A stretch of 64,000 nt of DNA. It comes from Sellimonas catena. Lineage in GTDB: Bacteria; Bacillota; Clostridia; Lachnospirales; Lachnospiraceae. The DNA is taken from assembly GCF_045063725.1 (NCBI RefSeq), contig NZ_CP173695.1; one strand, 5' to 3'. Positions within the stretch are counted from its first letter, which is position 1; each line of letters begins with the position of its first letter. The notes beneath the pieces were generated by a model. The model ran no database searches, was not told where the DNA came from, and worked only from the letters and a program-made list of their open reading frames with translations. Shown here in pieces: positions 1-8,694 of the stretch. The position numbers were made by a program, and so were the translations under genes.

Positions 1-117
1 CAAAAATGGTTTGAAATGAAAATTACTGATTATGAAACAAATAGAGAAATCTTTGATCCGGTAGTTAACAAAGTGGTTAAAGAGTTAGGATTAGATGAAA
101 AATTTAAAATATTATAA
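1..117 (+). CDS. 3' end of an unidentified protein (partial)
   Basis: Frame 1 is open from the first base to a TAA at 115-117, giving the last 38 residues of a protein that begins outside the window. The tail is rich in Lys, Glu and Asp and ends in FKIL. It has no recognisable motif. A hairpin terminator follows 6 bp after the stop, which supports this being the true end of a transcribed gene. Family unknown. Confidence 0.5.
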   Translation, partial: QKWFEMKITDYETNREIFDPVVNKVVKELGLDEKFKIL

Positions 118-123
118 ACGATG

Positions 124-154
124 CCAACCATCAATATTCGGTGGTTGGTTTTTT
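124..154 (+). terminator. Rho-independent terminator of the partial gene
   Basis: A perfect 7-bp stem (CCAACCA at 124-130, TGGTTGG at 142-148) with an 11-nt loop is followed directly by a run of T. It lies just after the stop codon at 117. Confidence 0.8.
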
Positions 155-260
155 ATTGCCCAAAAACAGTGGAATATTATGCATGATTGCGACTTTACGA
201 TTTCATACACGTCCGGAAAGCACATCGTGAAGCGAACAAAACAAACGAAAGGAGATACGC

Positions 261-554
261 ATGGAGAGATTAACGATACCTGATGAAAAAATAGAAGGCG
301 GAGTGAGAAGAACTGTAATAGATTTGAGGGAAGTGAAAAAGAATGCTATGACAATTTATTGGGCCTTGAAAAAATATGAGGACACCGGCCTCGATCCGGA
401 TCAGATCGTGGAGCTGAAAGAGCGGGATACGGCGAAAGCGCCGGAGCCTGCGCCGCTTGGTATGGAAGGAATGGTGTGTCCGACTTGTGGATGCAAGGCA
501 GTTCCGTGGGCGAAATTTTGCGATGAGTGTGGACAGAGATTTGTGGAGGACTGA
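261..554 (+). CDS. Small prophage-type protein with C-terminal zinc ribbon
   Basis: This encodes 97 residues with a good ribosome site (GAAAGGAGA) before the ATG. The N-terminal half (about residues 1-55) resembles short proteins seen in Lachnospiraceae prophages and integrative elements. The C-terminal part has four cysteines as CPTC and CDEC (about residues 72-91), spaced like a zinc ribbon. A proline/alanine linker separates the two parts. The next gene starts 2 bp after the stop, so the two are probably one operon. The function is unknown; nucleic-acid or protein binding through the ribbon is an inference. It is probably a leftover of a mobile element, since IS elements lie immediately downstream. 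Confidence 0.7.
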   Translation: MERLTIPDEKIEGGVRRTVIDLREVKKNAMTIYWALKKYEDTGLDPDQIVELKERDTAKAPEPAPLGMEGMVCPTCGCKAVPWAKFCDECGQRFVED

Positions 555-555
555 C

Positions 556-807
556 ATGCAGGAATTAGAGAAAATTTTGGAAGAGATAGATCAGGAAAAG
601 TTAAAGCATTGGGATTCATCGGAACGACTTGAAACAGATAAACTTATTGGATGGTGTTTTGACAGATGCATAGAGATCATCCGCAAGCACATGAATGGCG
701 GTTGGATTCCGAGCAAGAAGCATTTGCCGAAGCCACAGAACAAACCAGAAGATCATTATCCTGAGTGGAGGGCGAAATTCCTGAACAAGTTTGATAGGAG
801 GGAGTGA
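556..807 (+). CDS. Short DUF551-like protein, probably truncated
   Basis: This encodes 83 residues from an ATG at 556, 2 bp after the preceding stop. The GGAGG at 546-550 lies in the end of that gene and serves as ribosome site. The N-terminal part is charged and helical. Around residues 50-55 is the sequence GGWIPSKKHLP, which resembles the start of DUF551 modules in phage and ICE proteins (GWIPVxxRLP). Full DUF551 domains continue for tens of residues, while this one stops after about 30 residues, so the gene looks like a shortened relic. The left end of an IS66 element begins 17 bp after the stop codon. Confidence 0.55.
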   Translation: MQELEKILEEIDQEKLKHWDSSERLETDKLIGWCFDRCIEIIRKHMNGGWIPSKKHLPKPQNKPEDHYPEWRAKFLNKFDRRE

Positions 808-896
808 GTAGATAACAAATGAAAGTAAGTAGGTAATCATCCGTACCTTGACAAAACAAAAAATCCCCCGGCACTTACCAGGGGAAAATCTGTCTC

Positions 897-2566
897 TTAC
901 TTTTTAAGTTTGCTGTGACAATCAGCTGGCAGGCTGGTGGACCAGGGAAGCAGTTCCAGCATGGCTTCCTTTTCCGGGAACGGACCAAGATCTTTCATCT
1001 GCCCCATCACATAGGTGAGATAATTGTAGGGTTTCAGCCCGTTTAGCATGGCTGTTTCCGTGATGCTGTATACAGTCGCGCTGGCCTGCGCTCCACGGAT
1101 GCTCTTTGCAAAAAGCCAGTTCCGTCTCCCTGTCGCAAAGTTTTTCAGCGCACGCTCCGCCGCCAGGTTATCGATACTTAAGTGACCGTCCTCCAGATAT
1201 CTCTTCAGATAAACCTCCTGGTTCAGGGTGTACAGGACAGCCTCACCGATCAGCGAAGACCGGTCTACGGAATCTTCCAAGGTATGGAGCCACTCAAAGA
1301 AAGCCTCTAAAAGCGGTTTTGCCTGCTTTTGACGCTCTTTATACCTCTCTTCCGGTGACTTGTCACGGATCATCTCCTCAATCTTATAGAGTATCCCGAT
1401 CCGTGCCATTGCCTGATATGCGGTTGTCTCTTTCAGCTGCTCTTTGGTGAAATCCTTTTTCAGGACCGTCAGGGCTTCATCAAATCTGCGTCTCGCATGG
1501 GCCATGCATCCCGTTACAGTGATCCTTTCCGGGAGACTGTGGTATGCCTGGTAACCATCGCAGGTGAAATATCCCTCAAACTGATCTCCAAGGAATTCCT
1601 TCGGATGGTATCCGGCACGGGTCCTTTCGTATTGGAAGAGGACCATCTGCGGGGAACCGCTGTATTCATCGGTGAGATAGACCCACATCCAGTTCTGGGT
1701 GGACCCTTCTGGTCCGGCTCATCGATCACCTGAATCCTGGTTTCGTCTCCGTGTAAATATTTACTCCGGAGCAGCTCTTCTTTCATCAGATCATAGAGCG
1801 GCTGCAGATACCGGTCGGCGCATTGGATGATCCAGTTCGCCATGGTCTTTGTGGAAAGATTCAGGTCATACCGGGCGAATTCCCGTTCCTGGCGCGCAAG
1901 CGGCATCCCGTTTACATACTTGGCATTCATGATGCCTGCCACCAGGGATGGAGTTGCCACACTGCCTTTCAGAAGGGACGGCGCTTTTTCCGGCCGTTTC
2001 ATGGCCCCGCATTTCGGACAGCTGTACACAAAGGTCACTTCCTCCACGACCTCAAACCGTGCGGGAATGAATTTCAGCCGTTTTACGGTTTCCTTTGTGA
2101 CAACCTTGTATTTCGTATTGCAGTCCGGGCAGTAACGGTCTGCCCCTGTCAGTTTGTACTCAATGACTTCGGTTGTCTCAAAGGAGGAAAGGTCTTCCTC
2201 CTTTTTGCCGGAACGTTTCTTCCTCTTGTAAGAAGACGGATGGACCTCTTCCAGGTCCGGTTCCGGGGTATTCGGGTCCGCTTCCTGCTCTGCCTCGTTA
2301 AAAAGATTCAGCTGGGTATACCCGTCCGCATATTTTTCACTGGACGCGCCAAAGCGTTTCCTCTGAGCAAGGGTAAGGCGGTCAGAGAGCATTGCGTTCA
2401 GGAATTCCAGTTCCTTTGTTTTCTCTTCCAGGATCTGGATCCTTGATTCCTGCTTCTGCAGCGTTTCTTCCTGCTTTTGACGATGCTCCTGCATGATCTT
2501 CAGCAAAGAGAGCATGTCCTCCCTGCTCATCCTGTTCAGTTGTTCTTCTGTAAAAACCGGATCCAT
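897..2566 (-). pseudogene. tnpC: IS66 transposase TnpC, frameshifted
   Basis: Two overlapping minus-strand frames (2566-1514 and 1688-897) together give one IS66 DDE transposase of usual size (about 555 residues). The N-terminal part has the leucine-rich coiled segment and a CxxC zinc-finger-like region (CPDCNTKY and CPKCGAMK), then the first catalytic region HGDETRIQV. The second frame carries the DGYQAYHSL region, the CMAHARRRF motif and the C-terminal IS66 segment (NLAAERALKNFATGRRNWLF). The frame is lost at the cytosines 1704-1706. One extra C there would read KGSTQNWMWVY and restore the family sequence, so this is a 1-bp deletion in a homopolymer, or a sequencing error. Confidence 0.88.
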
Positions 2567-2712
2567 CGCACATCCTCATCTTTCTGAAATCTCTATGGAC
2601 AGTTTACCATAAAAAGGATCTGGTTTCTATTGAAAACCGCCTTCAGGAGTAGAGGAAAATCCGCGTAAAATCAAGGAATTTTCGGCTTTTTGCGAATTGA
2701 CAGGAATCGGGA

Positions 2713-3066
2713 TCAGACTACGATCTTCGGGTGGCGTTCTTCAAAAGCGCCGCTGGGGTTCAGGGATAATCCATCGCACAGCCAGTGGATCTCTTTGAGA
2801 GTCACTTTCCGCAGTTCATCCGGTGTGTCCGGCCAATGGAAGGAATTCCGATCCAGACGTTTCATCAGAATCCAGAATCCGGATCCGTCCCACTGGAGGA
2901 TCTTGATCAATGTGCGTCTGCGATTGCAGAACGCGAACATACAGCGGGAGTACGGGTCGAGATGGAATTTCAGTTTGATGATTGCGGCTAAACCGGTATA
3001 GCTCTTGCGGAGATCTGTAACTCCGCACGCCAGATAGACCGTTGCGCTTCCTGAAAAATCAAGCAT
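2713..3066 (-). CDS. tnpB: IS66 accessory protein TnpB
   Basis: This 117-residue protein begins MLDFSGSATVYLACGVTDLRKSY and contains the family sequence MFAFCNRRRTLIKILQWDGSGFWI. Both are typical of the IS66 Orf2/TnpB family. It is needed for IS66 transposition, but its biochemical role is poorly defined. The start overlaps the end of tnpA by 8 bp, suggesting translational coupling. Its length is normal and it looks intact. Confidence 0.9.
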   Translation of the reverse strand: MLDFSGSATVYLACGVTDLRKSYTGLAAIIKLKFHLDPYSRCMFAFCNRRRTLIKILQWDGSGFWILMKRLDRNSFHWPDTPDELRKVTLKEIHWLCDGLSLNPSGAFEERHPKIVV

Positions 3067-3409
3067 AGTTCTTCAAAGCCTGAAAAAGCGTAGTCATCAG
3101 TCTGGCCGGACAGTCAGCGCCAATCTCAATCCGGATGTTTCCCGGAAGAAGGATCGTAACAGAATGATTTCCTGTCCCGGCGTTAAACTGCAGCTCCTGT
3201 TCCGAAGGCAGCTTTGCGAACACCGGATCGGAGGCAGGTTCTGTTCCCGGGGCTTCTGACTGAATCTTTCGGATCCAATAGCCCAAAGTAGACGGCGGGA
3301 TCTCATTCTGCTGACACCAGACTTTTCGGGATAAACCGCTTTCCTGGAAAGCATGGATCCGATCTGCCCAAAGATCAGCTTTTGAGATTACATTATTATT
3401 CATATCCAT
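3059..3409 (-). CDS. tnpA: IS66 accessory protein TnpA (helix-turn-helix)
   Basis: The chosen start is the ATG at 3409 (MDMNNNVISK), 8 nt downstream of a GGAGG, rather than the upstream TTG at 3445. The 116-residue product has an N-terminal helix-turn-helix of the IS66 Orf1 type (about residues 10-45: ADRIHAFQESGLSRKVWCQQ then PPSTLGYWIRK). It ends in a domain with the usual IRIEIG segment. It probably binds the IS ends. The gene is intact and is the first gene of the element's operon. Confidence 0.85.
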   Translation of the reverse strand: MDMNNNVISKADLWADRIHAFQESGLSRKVWCQQNEIPPSTLGYWIRKIQSEAPGTEPASDPVFAKLPSEQELQFNAGTGNHSVTILLPGNIRIEIGADCPARLMTTLFQALKNYA

Positions 3410-3487
3410 TGGTATTACCTCCATCATTTGAGACCATCTTATCAAATGCAGGAAGGGATTTGAAGGTACGGATGATTACCTACTTAC

Positions 3488-4618
3488 AATTGGTCGTAAA
3501 AGTCATTGCTGGAAATTCCCGAACAGATGTGGCACTAAAGGATGGGTTCAGTCCTAGAATGTTATATCAATGGGTTCAAAAATATAAAATTCAAGGTTAT
3601 AACGGATTGATAGAACAACAGAAAGGTCATTCATGTAAAAATCTGAAAATGAAAAAGAAAGAGAATCCAGCACCTCTTACTGAATCAGAGAGAGAAGAAC
3701 TTATTTGTTTAAGAGCTGAAAATGAATATATCAAAGCAGAGAATGAAGTAATAGAAAAGCAGCAATCATTAAAGAACTTCGCGAAAAAGGATATAAGCTA
3801 AAAGATCTTTTAAAAACAATGGATATGGCAAAATCCACTTATTATTTCGAAATAAGCAAAGTAGATGTTGTAGGATCCAGAAACGAGGAACTTATGACTA
3901 AAATTCAGAAAATATTTGATTACAACAAAGGTCGATATGGTGTTCGAAGAGTACATAAAGAACTTGTGAATCGTGGTTATATAGTAAATCATAAACGGAT
4001 TCAGCGTCTTATGCATGCCATGGAACTGTTTAGCAAACGCCCAAAGGAAAAATATCATTTTTATAAAGGTGAAGTTAGAAAGATTGCTGATAACATCATA
4101 AATCGAGATTTCCATATAACTGCGCCATTGCAAAAATGGAAAACTGATGTGTTATAATTTAGTTTTTCATAGGGCAAGTGTTATATCTCTCCAATCTTAG
4201 ATATGAATACAAATGAGATTATTTCTTACGATTTATCGCTAAGTCCGAACATGGAACAAATTCGTCGTATGTTGAACAAAACATTTAAAAAGCTTCCTTC
4301 CGTAAAAGGGTTAATCTTTCATTCGGATCAGGGCTGCAATATTAACATTCCTTTTTTTAGAAGTACTCTAAAAGATCATGGAATAATTCAATCCATGTCA
4401 AGAAAAGGGAATTGCTATGATAATTGCATCATGGAAACATTCTTTGGAAGACTCAAAAATGAGATGTATTATGGATATGAAAAAGAATACAAATCACTTG
4501 ATGATTTTGTTGAAGTTGTAAAAGAATATATAGACTATTATAACAACGAAAGAATTCAGGTAAAAACAAAATGAATGCCCCTGCAAAATACAGGAAAGCA
4601 TCTATGCGCTGTGCCTAA
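3488..4618 (+). pseudogene. Degenerate IS3-family (IS150-type) transposase orfA/orfB
   Basis: Fragments in shifting + frames reconstruct an IS150-like element. The orfA part (to 3801) has the HTH sequence LYQWVQKYKIQGYNGL and the Glu/Lys-rich coiled coil, but its N-terminus is cut off at the IS66 end. The orfB part has KGRYGVRRVHKEL and LQKWKTDV, then an in-frame stop at about 4155. It resumes at 4203 with NEIISYDLSLSPNMEQIRR, HSDQGC, SRKGNCYDN and METFFGRLKNEMYYG. A further 1-bp shift near 4570 separates ERIQVKTK from the family tail APAKYRKASMRCA. Several lesions make it clearly inactive. The region 4619-4690 resembles the non-coding end of the element. Confidence 0.85.
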
Positions 4619-4695
4619 TTCATAAAGTAATGTGTCCAGGATTCTGGGTTCATATCAAAGTGTGGGGCGTTTTTAATTAAGTTGAGTATAATATA

Positions 4696-4724
4696 TTCAA
4701 AAATTTTTCTAAATATGGTATAAT
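4696..4724 (+). promoter_or_regulatory. Putative sigma-A promoter of the three-gene cassette
   Basis: TTCAAA (4696-4701), a 17-bp spacer and TATAAT (4719-4724) lie 28 bp upstream of the first ATG. The -10 matches consensus and the -35 is weak. The region is very AT-rich, so chance matches are possible. Confidence 0.5.
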
Positions 4725-4752
4725 AAATCAACACAAAAGAGGAGTGAATTAT

Positions 4753-5172
4753 ATGAGTGCAATTGTTAGTACGTTTATTTATTGTTTAGGAACCACAAAC
4801 ATAGAGGGGAAAAATTCACCTATAAACGCTATGGGAGTTTTGCAGAACTTAACACCAGAATTCATACCAAGTACATTTTCTTTTTCTATTGTTGTTGGTA
4901 TTAAACAGATTGATTTATCATCAGATCATAAATTGGATATTATTTTTAAAGATACGGAGGGAAATAATTTAGTTGAAGCTAAAGATATTCCTATTAGCGC
5001 AGAACAACTAAAAAATGGTGATTTAAATTTACCAGAGGAGCAGCGTGGATTGATGTTGGGATTGGATCTAAGAAATGTTATTCTTAAGAAAGAAGGAAAT
5101 TATAAGACAGAGGTGAGATTAGACGGAATAATATTGGGAGAGTTTGACATATATGCAAAAGCAAAAAACTAA
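4753..5172 (+). CDS. Uncharacterised beta-rich protein, first of an AT-rich trio
   Basis: The start chosen is ATG 4753, with GAGGAG 6-11 bp upstream; a GTG at 4744 would overlap the ribosome site. The 139-residue product has alternating hydrophobic segments (FSFSIVVGIKQIDL, KLDIIFKDTEGNNLVEAKDIP, KTEVRLDGIILGEFDIYAK) that suggest a single beta-sandwich domain. It has no signal peptide or membrane helix. The layout vaguely resembles the DUF6941 family (small cytoplasmic beta proteins), but I cannot confirm this. The next gene overlaps its end by 20 bp. Base composition is clearly more AT-rich than the core genome, which points to recent acquisition. Function unknown. Confidence 0.7.
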   Translation: MSAIVSTFIYCLGTTNIEGKNSPINAMGVLQNLTPEFIPSTFSFSIVVGIKQIDLSSDHKLDIIFKDTEGNNLVEAKDIPISAEQLKNGDLNLPEEQRGLMLGLDLRNVILKKEGNYKTEVRLDGIILGEFDIYAKAKN

Positions 5173-5755
5173 TTTAGAAAGTAGTATTAAAGTAAGTCAA
5201 AGTCAGGATAGTAATACATTCCCTTTACCACAAATATTTATTAAGCCATTTGTGGTGGCAAATACAATTGCGTTAATAATGACGCCATCAATTGACAAAA
5301 ATACATTAAATCAAATCAAGAACGAAAAAATTGTTTTAGAACAATATGATAATGGAAGAATAAAACATTATCCGTACATATCTTTGCAATATGAAAACGG
5401 AGTTATTTCTAACAAAGAAGTTAAGAAAAATGAAATACCTATTCAAATAAGCAATGAGATTAGCTTTAATATGTCAGAGAATGAAAACAAGCAAATTATT
5501 GATGAGCTGAGAAAGGAGAATGTTGTTTTGAAAAATAAATTAAAAAACAGTTTTCCGACTCATATTGTGACATATATATCAATATGTGGTTTAATTTTGG
5601 GTGTTTGTATAACTTTAATGATATTAATGTTTGGTTGCGGAGTATTTCTGATTGATCCATTTTATGTTTTTTGTGCTGTCTTAATAGCATTAACATTGCT
5701 TTGTACTGCTATTGCTGCAACATATGATTGGAAGGATTTCTTAAATGAAAAATAA
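5153..5755 (+). CDS. Uncharacterised protein with two C-terminal membrane helices
   Basis: The ATG at 5153 (GGGAGAG about 9 bp upstream) gives about 200 residues; a TTG three codons earlier is less likely. The first 130 residues are soluble and polar, with short beta-like stretches. A Lys/Glu-rich helix follows (NKQIIDELRKENVVLKNKLK), probably a coiled coil. Two hydrophobic helices come next (about residues 140-170 and 173-195) and a short charged tail ends the protein. It overlaps both neighbours (20 bp and 11 bp), so the three genes are translationally coupled. I do not recognise a family. A membrane-anchored partner of the first protein is an inference from position only. Confidence 0.65.
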   Translation: MQKQKTNLESSIKVSQSQDSNTFPLPQIFIKPFVVANTIALIMTPSIDKNTLNQIKNEKIVLEQYDNGRIKHYPYISLQYENGVISNKEVKKNEIPIQISNEISFNMSENENKQIIDELRKENVVLKNKLKNSFPTHIVTYISICGLILGVCITLMILMFGCGVFLIDPFYVFCAVLIALTLLCTAIAATYDWKDFLNEK

Positions 5756-6059
5756 TGACAGTAAATTATATTTAAAATTGTTTTCATTGTTAAAATTGGA
5801 AACAACGACGAAATACGGACGAATTAATTTAGGCGGAGTACTTATTATAGCAGTATTTTGTTTACTGTATACAGTAGGAGATGGGATAGGGTATATTCTT
5901 TCTGTTGCTGAAAATCTTGTTAAATCGATAGCTTTAAAACAGGATATTTATCATAAATATGCCTCTGTAAGTGTTATAGAGGTTGTTATTCCAATACTAA
6001 TTGCTTTCATTTCATGTCTAGTGTTTTTGGCTTGGCATGAAATGAAAAAGAAAAAATAG
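5745..6059 (+). CDS. Small two-helix membrane protein, third of the AT-rich trio
   Basis: This encodes 104 residues, with the ATG inside the end of the previous gene (11-bp overlap). It has an N-terminal cytoplasmic segment of about 28 residues, a hydrophobic helix (GGVLIIAVFCLLYTVGDGIG), a loop, a second helix (VIEVVIPILIAFISCLVFLAW) and a Lys-rich tail (MKKKK) that predicts a cytoplasmic C-terminus. No family is recognised. As the third of three overlapping accessory genes between IS elements, it may belong to a small defence or membrane-stress cassette, but nothing in the sequence proves this. Confidence 0.6.
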   Translation: MKNNDSKLYLKLFSLLKLETTTKYGRINLGGVLIIAVFCLLYTVGDGIGYILSVAENLVKSIALKQDIYHKYASVSVIEVVIPILIAFISCLVFLAWHEMKKKK

Positions 6060-6300
6060 CTTTAACTATAGGAGAAACTTTCAATAGCATGTTAGAAAGG
6101 GAAGGAAAGTAGCATTAGGGAAATGAACGTGGAAATATATTATTGAAAAAGTTTTTGCTAGAGGTTTTCTGAAAGTAAGAAAGATGGTCTAGAACATGGT
6201 GAAGAGATTGGAAGAAACAATATTAAGCAATTCGTAATTTAAAGAACTATTTACTGAACAATTTTGTGATAAAAAGATTTTGTTTGTTAAGAGCTGCACA

Positions 6301-6334
6301 TACGAAAGACACCCTTTGGGGTGCTTTTCGTATG
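6301..6334. terminator. Hairpin resembling a terminator
   Basis: TACGAAA-GACACCC and GGGGTGC-TTTTCGTA form a long imperfect stem with a 3-nt loop. It has T-rich sequence inside the 3' arm rather than after it. It sits 240 bp past the three-gene cassette and could end its transcript, or be a repeat of another kind. Confidence 0.4.
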
Positions 6335-6368
6335 TAATAATAAATCGGAATTGAAGGAGGTTCTGTAA

Positions 6369-6470
6369 TGAATGAACAGAAGATAGTGTCAACAGAATCA
6401 ACCAATATTGTTATTTGCTGATTTAGTAAAAGAAAAAATGATTAAGCAAGGATGTTGACATTATCAATAT
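6369..6470 (+). pseudogene. Relic of a short conserved protein (SHOCT-like start)
   Basis: A strong ribosome site (GAAGGAGG) precedes ATG 6369, which reads MNEQKIVSTESTNIVIC and stops. Shifting the frame by one base after about codon 16 reads ADLVKEKMIKQG. The combined sequence resembles the short proteins that sit near serine recombinases in Clostridia. It has no intact frame and ends near the IS4 element. Identification is tentative. Confidence 0.3.
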
Positions 6471-6509
6471 AACAGTCCATTATTATTTAATATCTGGACA
6501 AATATTATA

Positions 6510-8105
6510 ACTCAAACTTCGCACATAGATTTTGCCTATGCACCTTGAAAATTCAATATCTGGCAGGTATTCGATTATCAAAGTTCACCCTTTGCCCTAT
6601 GCCGCCTGAAGCTGTGTCTTCAACAAAACAGGCAATGTGTTCATAAATGCATCCACCAATTCGTTGATCTTTTCTTCGGTCAGTTCGGTGTTGTCCTTGA
6701 GGATAGACCGGAACATTTGGAGCAGCATTTGAAATGCCTGTATCCATGTGATATCGGCCATTTCGTCTGAAAAATACAGGAAGAGTTCACCCAGCGAGCG
6801 GTTGTCGTTCGATTCCCGGCTCTCCAGGGACAGCATCATATACCGCGTGAAAACAACCGCTGTGTGGGCTGTCATCGCGTCATAGGATAAGGAGTTGCAC
6901 TCCCTGCTGAGGTTCAGGTAGCTTTTGCATACCTTGAAAAAGACTTCGATATCCCAGCGCTTCCCATAAATACGGATGATCTCGTTTTCATCCAGGGTTG
7001 TATCCGTTGAGATGAGACATAAGTATTCCTTCCTCTTATTCCGGTTGCGGACATAAACAACTTTTGCCGGGATGCTTTCCCCGTCCTTCACCACATCCAC
7101 CAGCACCGACAGCAGGTAGCGGGAACGTCCACGTCTCTTTTTGTTCTTATCATAGATTGTGAGCAAGGACATATCTTCCCCATTATAACGGAAGAACATT
7201 TTTGGCGTCTTTTTCACCATGCCGATCACATCATAACCGATTGATTTTACCGCATGGAGCGTACTCGGGGAAGCAAACCAGCTGTCAAAAAGGACATAGT
7301 TGGCAGGGATCTCCGCTTTTTTAGCGGCTTTCAGCAGTTCCAGCATTGCGTGGGTTCCTTTTTGCACGGAAAGTATCCTGCGCCGGTACCCTGCGGTCCG
7401 TTTATCGACAGCGGCAGCCTCATTGACCCGGTTCTTTTTATTCTCCGATGAGAGCAGGACGCTGTTGACCGGCAGGAAGGTACTGCCATCTGACCATCCC
7501 AGCGTGAGCATACGGAAGCCAAAACGGTATCTGTGATTTGCATGGTCATAAGTTTTTGCCAGCAGTTCCACCTTTTTGGAACGGTTCCGCTCAAACAGGG
7601 AATCATCGATGATCAGAACATTTTTACGTTCCTCGGAATCCAAAGGTACAATGGCGTCCCTGATAATCCGGGAGGCCAACAAGGTTGTAAAACGGATCCA
7701 GTTGATTTGTAGCATCTTCATAAAACGGTAAACGGTATCTTTCGCGAAACCGGGGGTGTTGCGTCCGGTAATCAGGCTCATATACATGCTCCTGTTAGAG
7801 AAAATCAGCAGGAAAAGGTATTGGAAAACCTCAACAACCGGAATTCCCTTTTTCTTATAGGCATTGGCTGCCTTTAATGCCGAAGAGATGTGAAACCGCG
7901 TAAAAAATCTCTTAATAGATTTTGAAATCTGCTTATCATTTTGGTTCGCTTGTGTTATACTGATATTCATAGCATGAGCCTCCGGTTTTAATTGTTTTTT
8001 GGTCAATTCAATTATATCAAACCAGATGGTTTCATGCTATTTTATTGCCAGAACTTATTGAATTTTCAAGGTGCATAGGCACTTATTCAAGTGCGAAGTT
8101 TGAGT
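6510..8105. mobile_element. IS4-family insertion sequence with long inverted repeats
   Basis: The ends match as inverted repeats over about 48 bp: 6511-6524 with 8091-8104, and 6534-6558 with 8056-8080. A short unmatched stretch of a few bases separates the two matching blocks. One transposase gene lies inside on the minus strand. I could not find a clean direct repeat outside the ends (left flank AATATTATA, right flank ATATTACC). The right end interrupts a minus-strand surface-protein fragment; the left flank does not continue that gene. Confidence 0.85.
6597..7970 (-). CDS. IS4-family transposase (DDE_Tnp_1)
   Basis: The start is the ATG at 7970 (MNISITQANQ), 8 bp after CGGAGG; an upstream TTG at 8006 lacks a site. 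The 457-residue protein carries an IS4-type DDE domain. The first Asp is in VLIIDDSLFERN (about residue 120), the second in VLFDSWFA (about residue 230), and the Glu is in the Y-(2)-R-W-x-I-E block IYGKRWDIEVFFKVCKSYL (about residue 343). The C-terminus is Gln/Leu-rich. Length and motifs are complete, so it may be active. It occupies nearly the whole element between the inverted repeats. Confidence 0.9.
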   Translation of the reverse strand: MNISITQANQNDKQISKSIKRFFTRFHISSALKAANAYKKKGIPVVEVFQYLFLLIFSNRSMYMSLITGRNTPGFAKDTVYRFMKMLQINWIRFTTLLASRIIRDAIVPLDSEERKNVLIIDDSLFERNRSKKVELLAKTYDHANHRYRFGFRMLTLGWSDGSTFLPVNSVLLSSENKKNRVNEAAAVDKRTAGYRRRILSVQKGTHAMLELLKAAKKAEIPANYVLFDSWFASPSTLHAVKSIGYDVIGMVKKTPKMFFRYNGEDMSLLTIYDKNKKRRGRSRYLLSVLVDVVKDGESIPAKVVYVRNRNKRKEYLCLISTDTTLDENEIIRIYGKRWDIEVFFKVCKSYLNLSRECNSLSYDAMTAHTAVVFTRYMMLSLESRESNDNRSLGELFLYFSDEMADITWIQAFQMLLQMFRSILKDNTELTEEKINELVDAFMNTLPVLLKTQLQAA

Positions 8106-8693
8106 ATATTACCTTTCCGTCTTTTTTTACTTTCAACTCGGAAGTGATCGGGAATGTCATTTCATCGGAATCAATGGAAGCAGTAAAGCCGAAAGCACTT
8201 TCTCCATCAATCTGAAGGGACTTGTTTGCATTATACGGAACGGTTGATGTTTTTCCGTTTACAGTAAATTCAAATTCTACAGTATAATTGGAATCAATAT
8301 CACGATACTTATGATCGATATAATAATAGAAGTTTACACCGATACTTCCGTCTAATGTCAGAGAATGTCCGACAGCCTTGACGGAATGATGTCCACAGAT
8401 TTTACATGTTCCGGTTTCGTCATATTTATGATCCGCCTCACTGTGCTCCGGTTTTGTGTTTGTGTAAGTGGGTTCTTCATTTTCCGATGTATAGGAAGCG
8501 TATACGGTATCTGATGACTGGAATCCAGGTGCAGAGCCGATTCCTATCGTCTGTTTCCAGATCGGATTTGCAGAACTTTCACCATTCAGAAGATAGGTGA
8601 CAGAACCGTTTTCGATTTCTGCCAATGATTTTGCGATGGCGCCGTTTTCCAGATTTGGAAGTCCAGATGAAGAGGTAGAATCCAGATAGTAGT
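8083..8693 (-). pseudogene. C-terminal-type fragment of a secreted surface protein, both ends lost
   Basis: On the minus strand the frame is open from about 8693 down to a stop at 8083-8085. The readable protein has NYYLDST, LENGAIAKSLAEIENGSVTYLLNGE and an IGSAPGFQSSDTVYAS segment. These are typical of large Lachnospiraceae cell-surface proteins. It then has a CKICGHH cysteine/histidine site and a domain beginning HSLTLDGSIGVNFYYYID. Its last residues (about SNFALE) are encoded by the IS4 inverted repeat, so the true end is lost. Its upstream part is missing because sequence on the other side of 8693 belongs to a gene on the opposite strand. It has no start codon of its own in a sensible context. 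Confidence 0.7.
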
Positions 8694-8694
8694 T

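Larger units (their letters stand above)
825..3487. mobile_element. IS66-family insertion sequence, complete ends, defective TnpC
   Basis: The element is bounded by perfect 25-bp inverted repeats (825-849 and 3463-3487) that start with GTAA, as is usual for IS66. It holds tnpA, tnpB and tnpC in that order on the minus strand. IS66 elements normally make an 8-bp target duplication, but the flanks here differ (817-824 AAATGAAA; 3488-3495 AATTGGTC). Either the element has recombined with another copy or one side was deleted. The right side abuts a truncated IS3-type orfA. The frameshift in tnpC makes self-mobility doubtful. Confidence 0.9.
6060..6509. other. AT-rich intergenic stretch between the trio and IS4
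   Basis: No full gene is seen. It contains the hairpin at 6301-6334 and, after GAAGGAGG at 6354-6361, a short reading frame from ATG 6369 (see separate entries). The rest shows nothing I can identify. Confidence 0.6.

Noticed and set aside
6500..8115. Target-site duplication of the IS4 element
   Set aside because: The flanks (AATATTATA and ATATTACC) share only short AT-rich words in no clean register.
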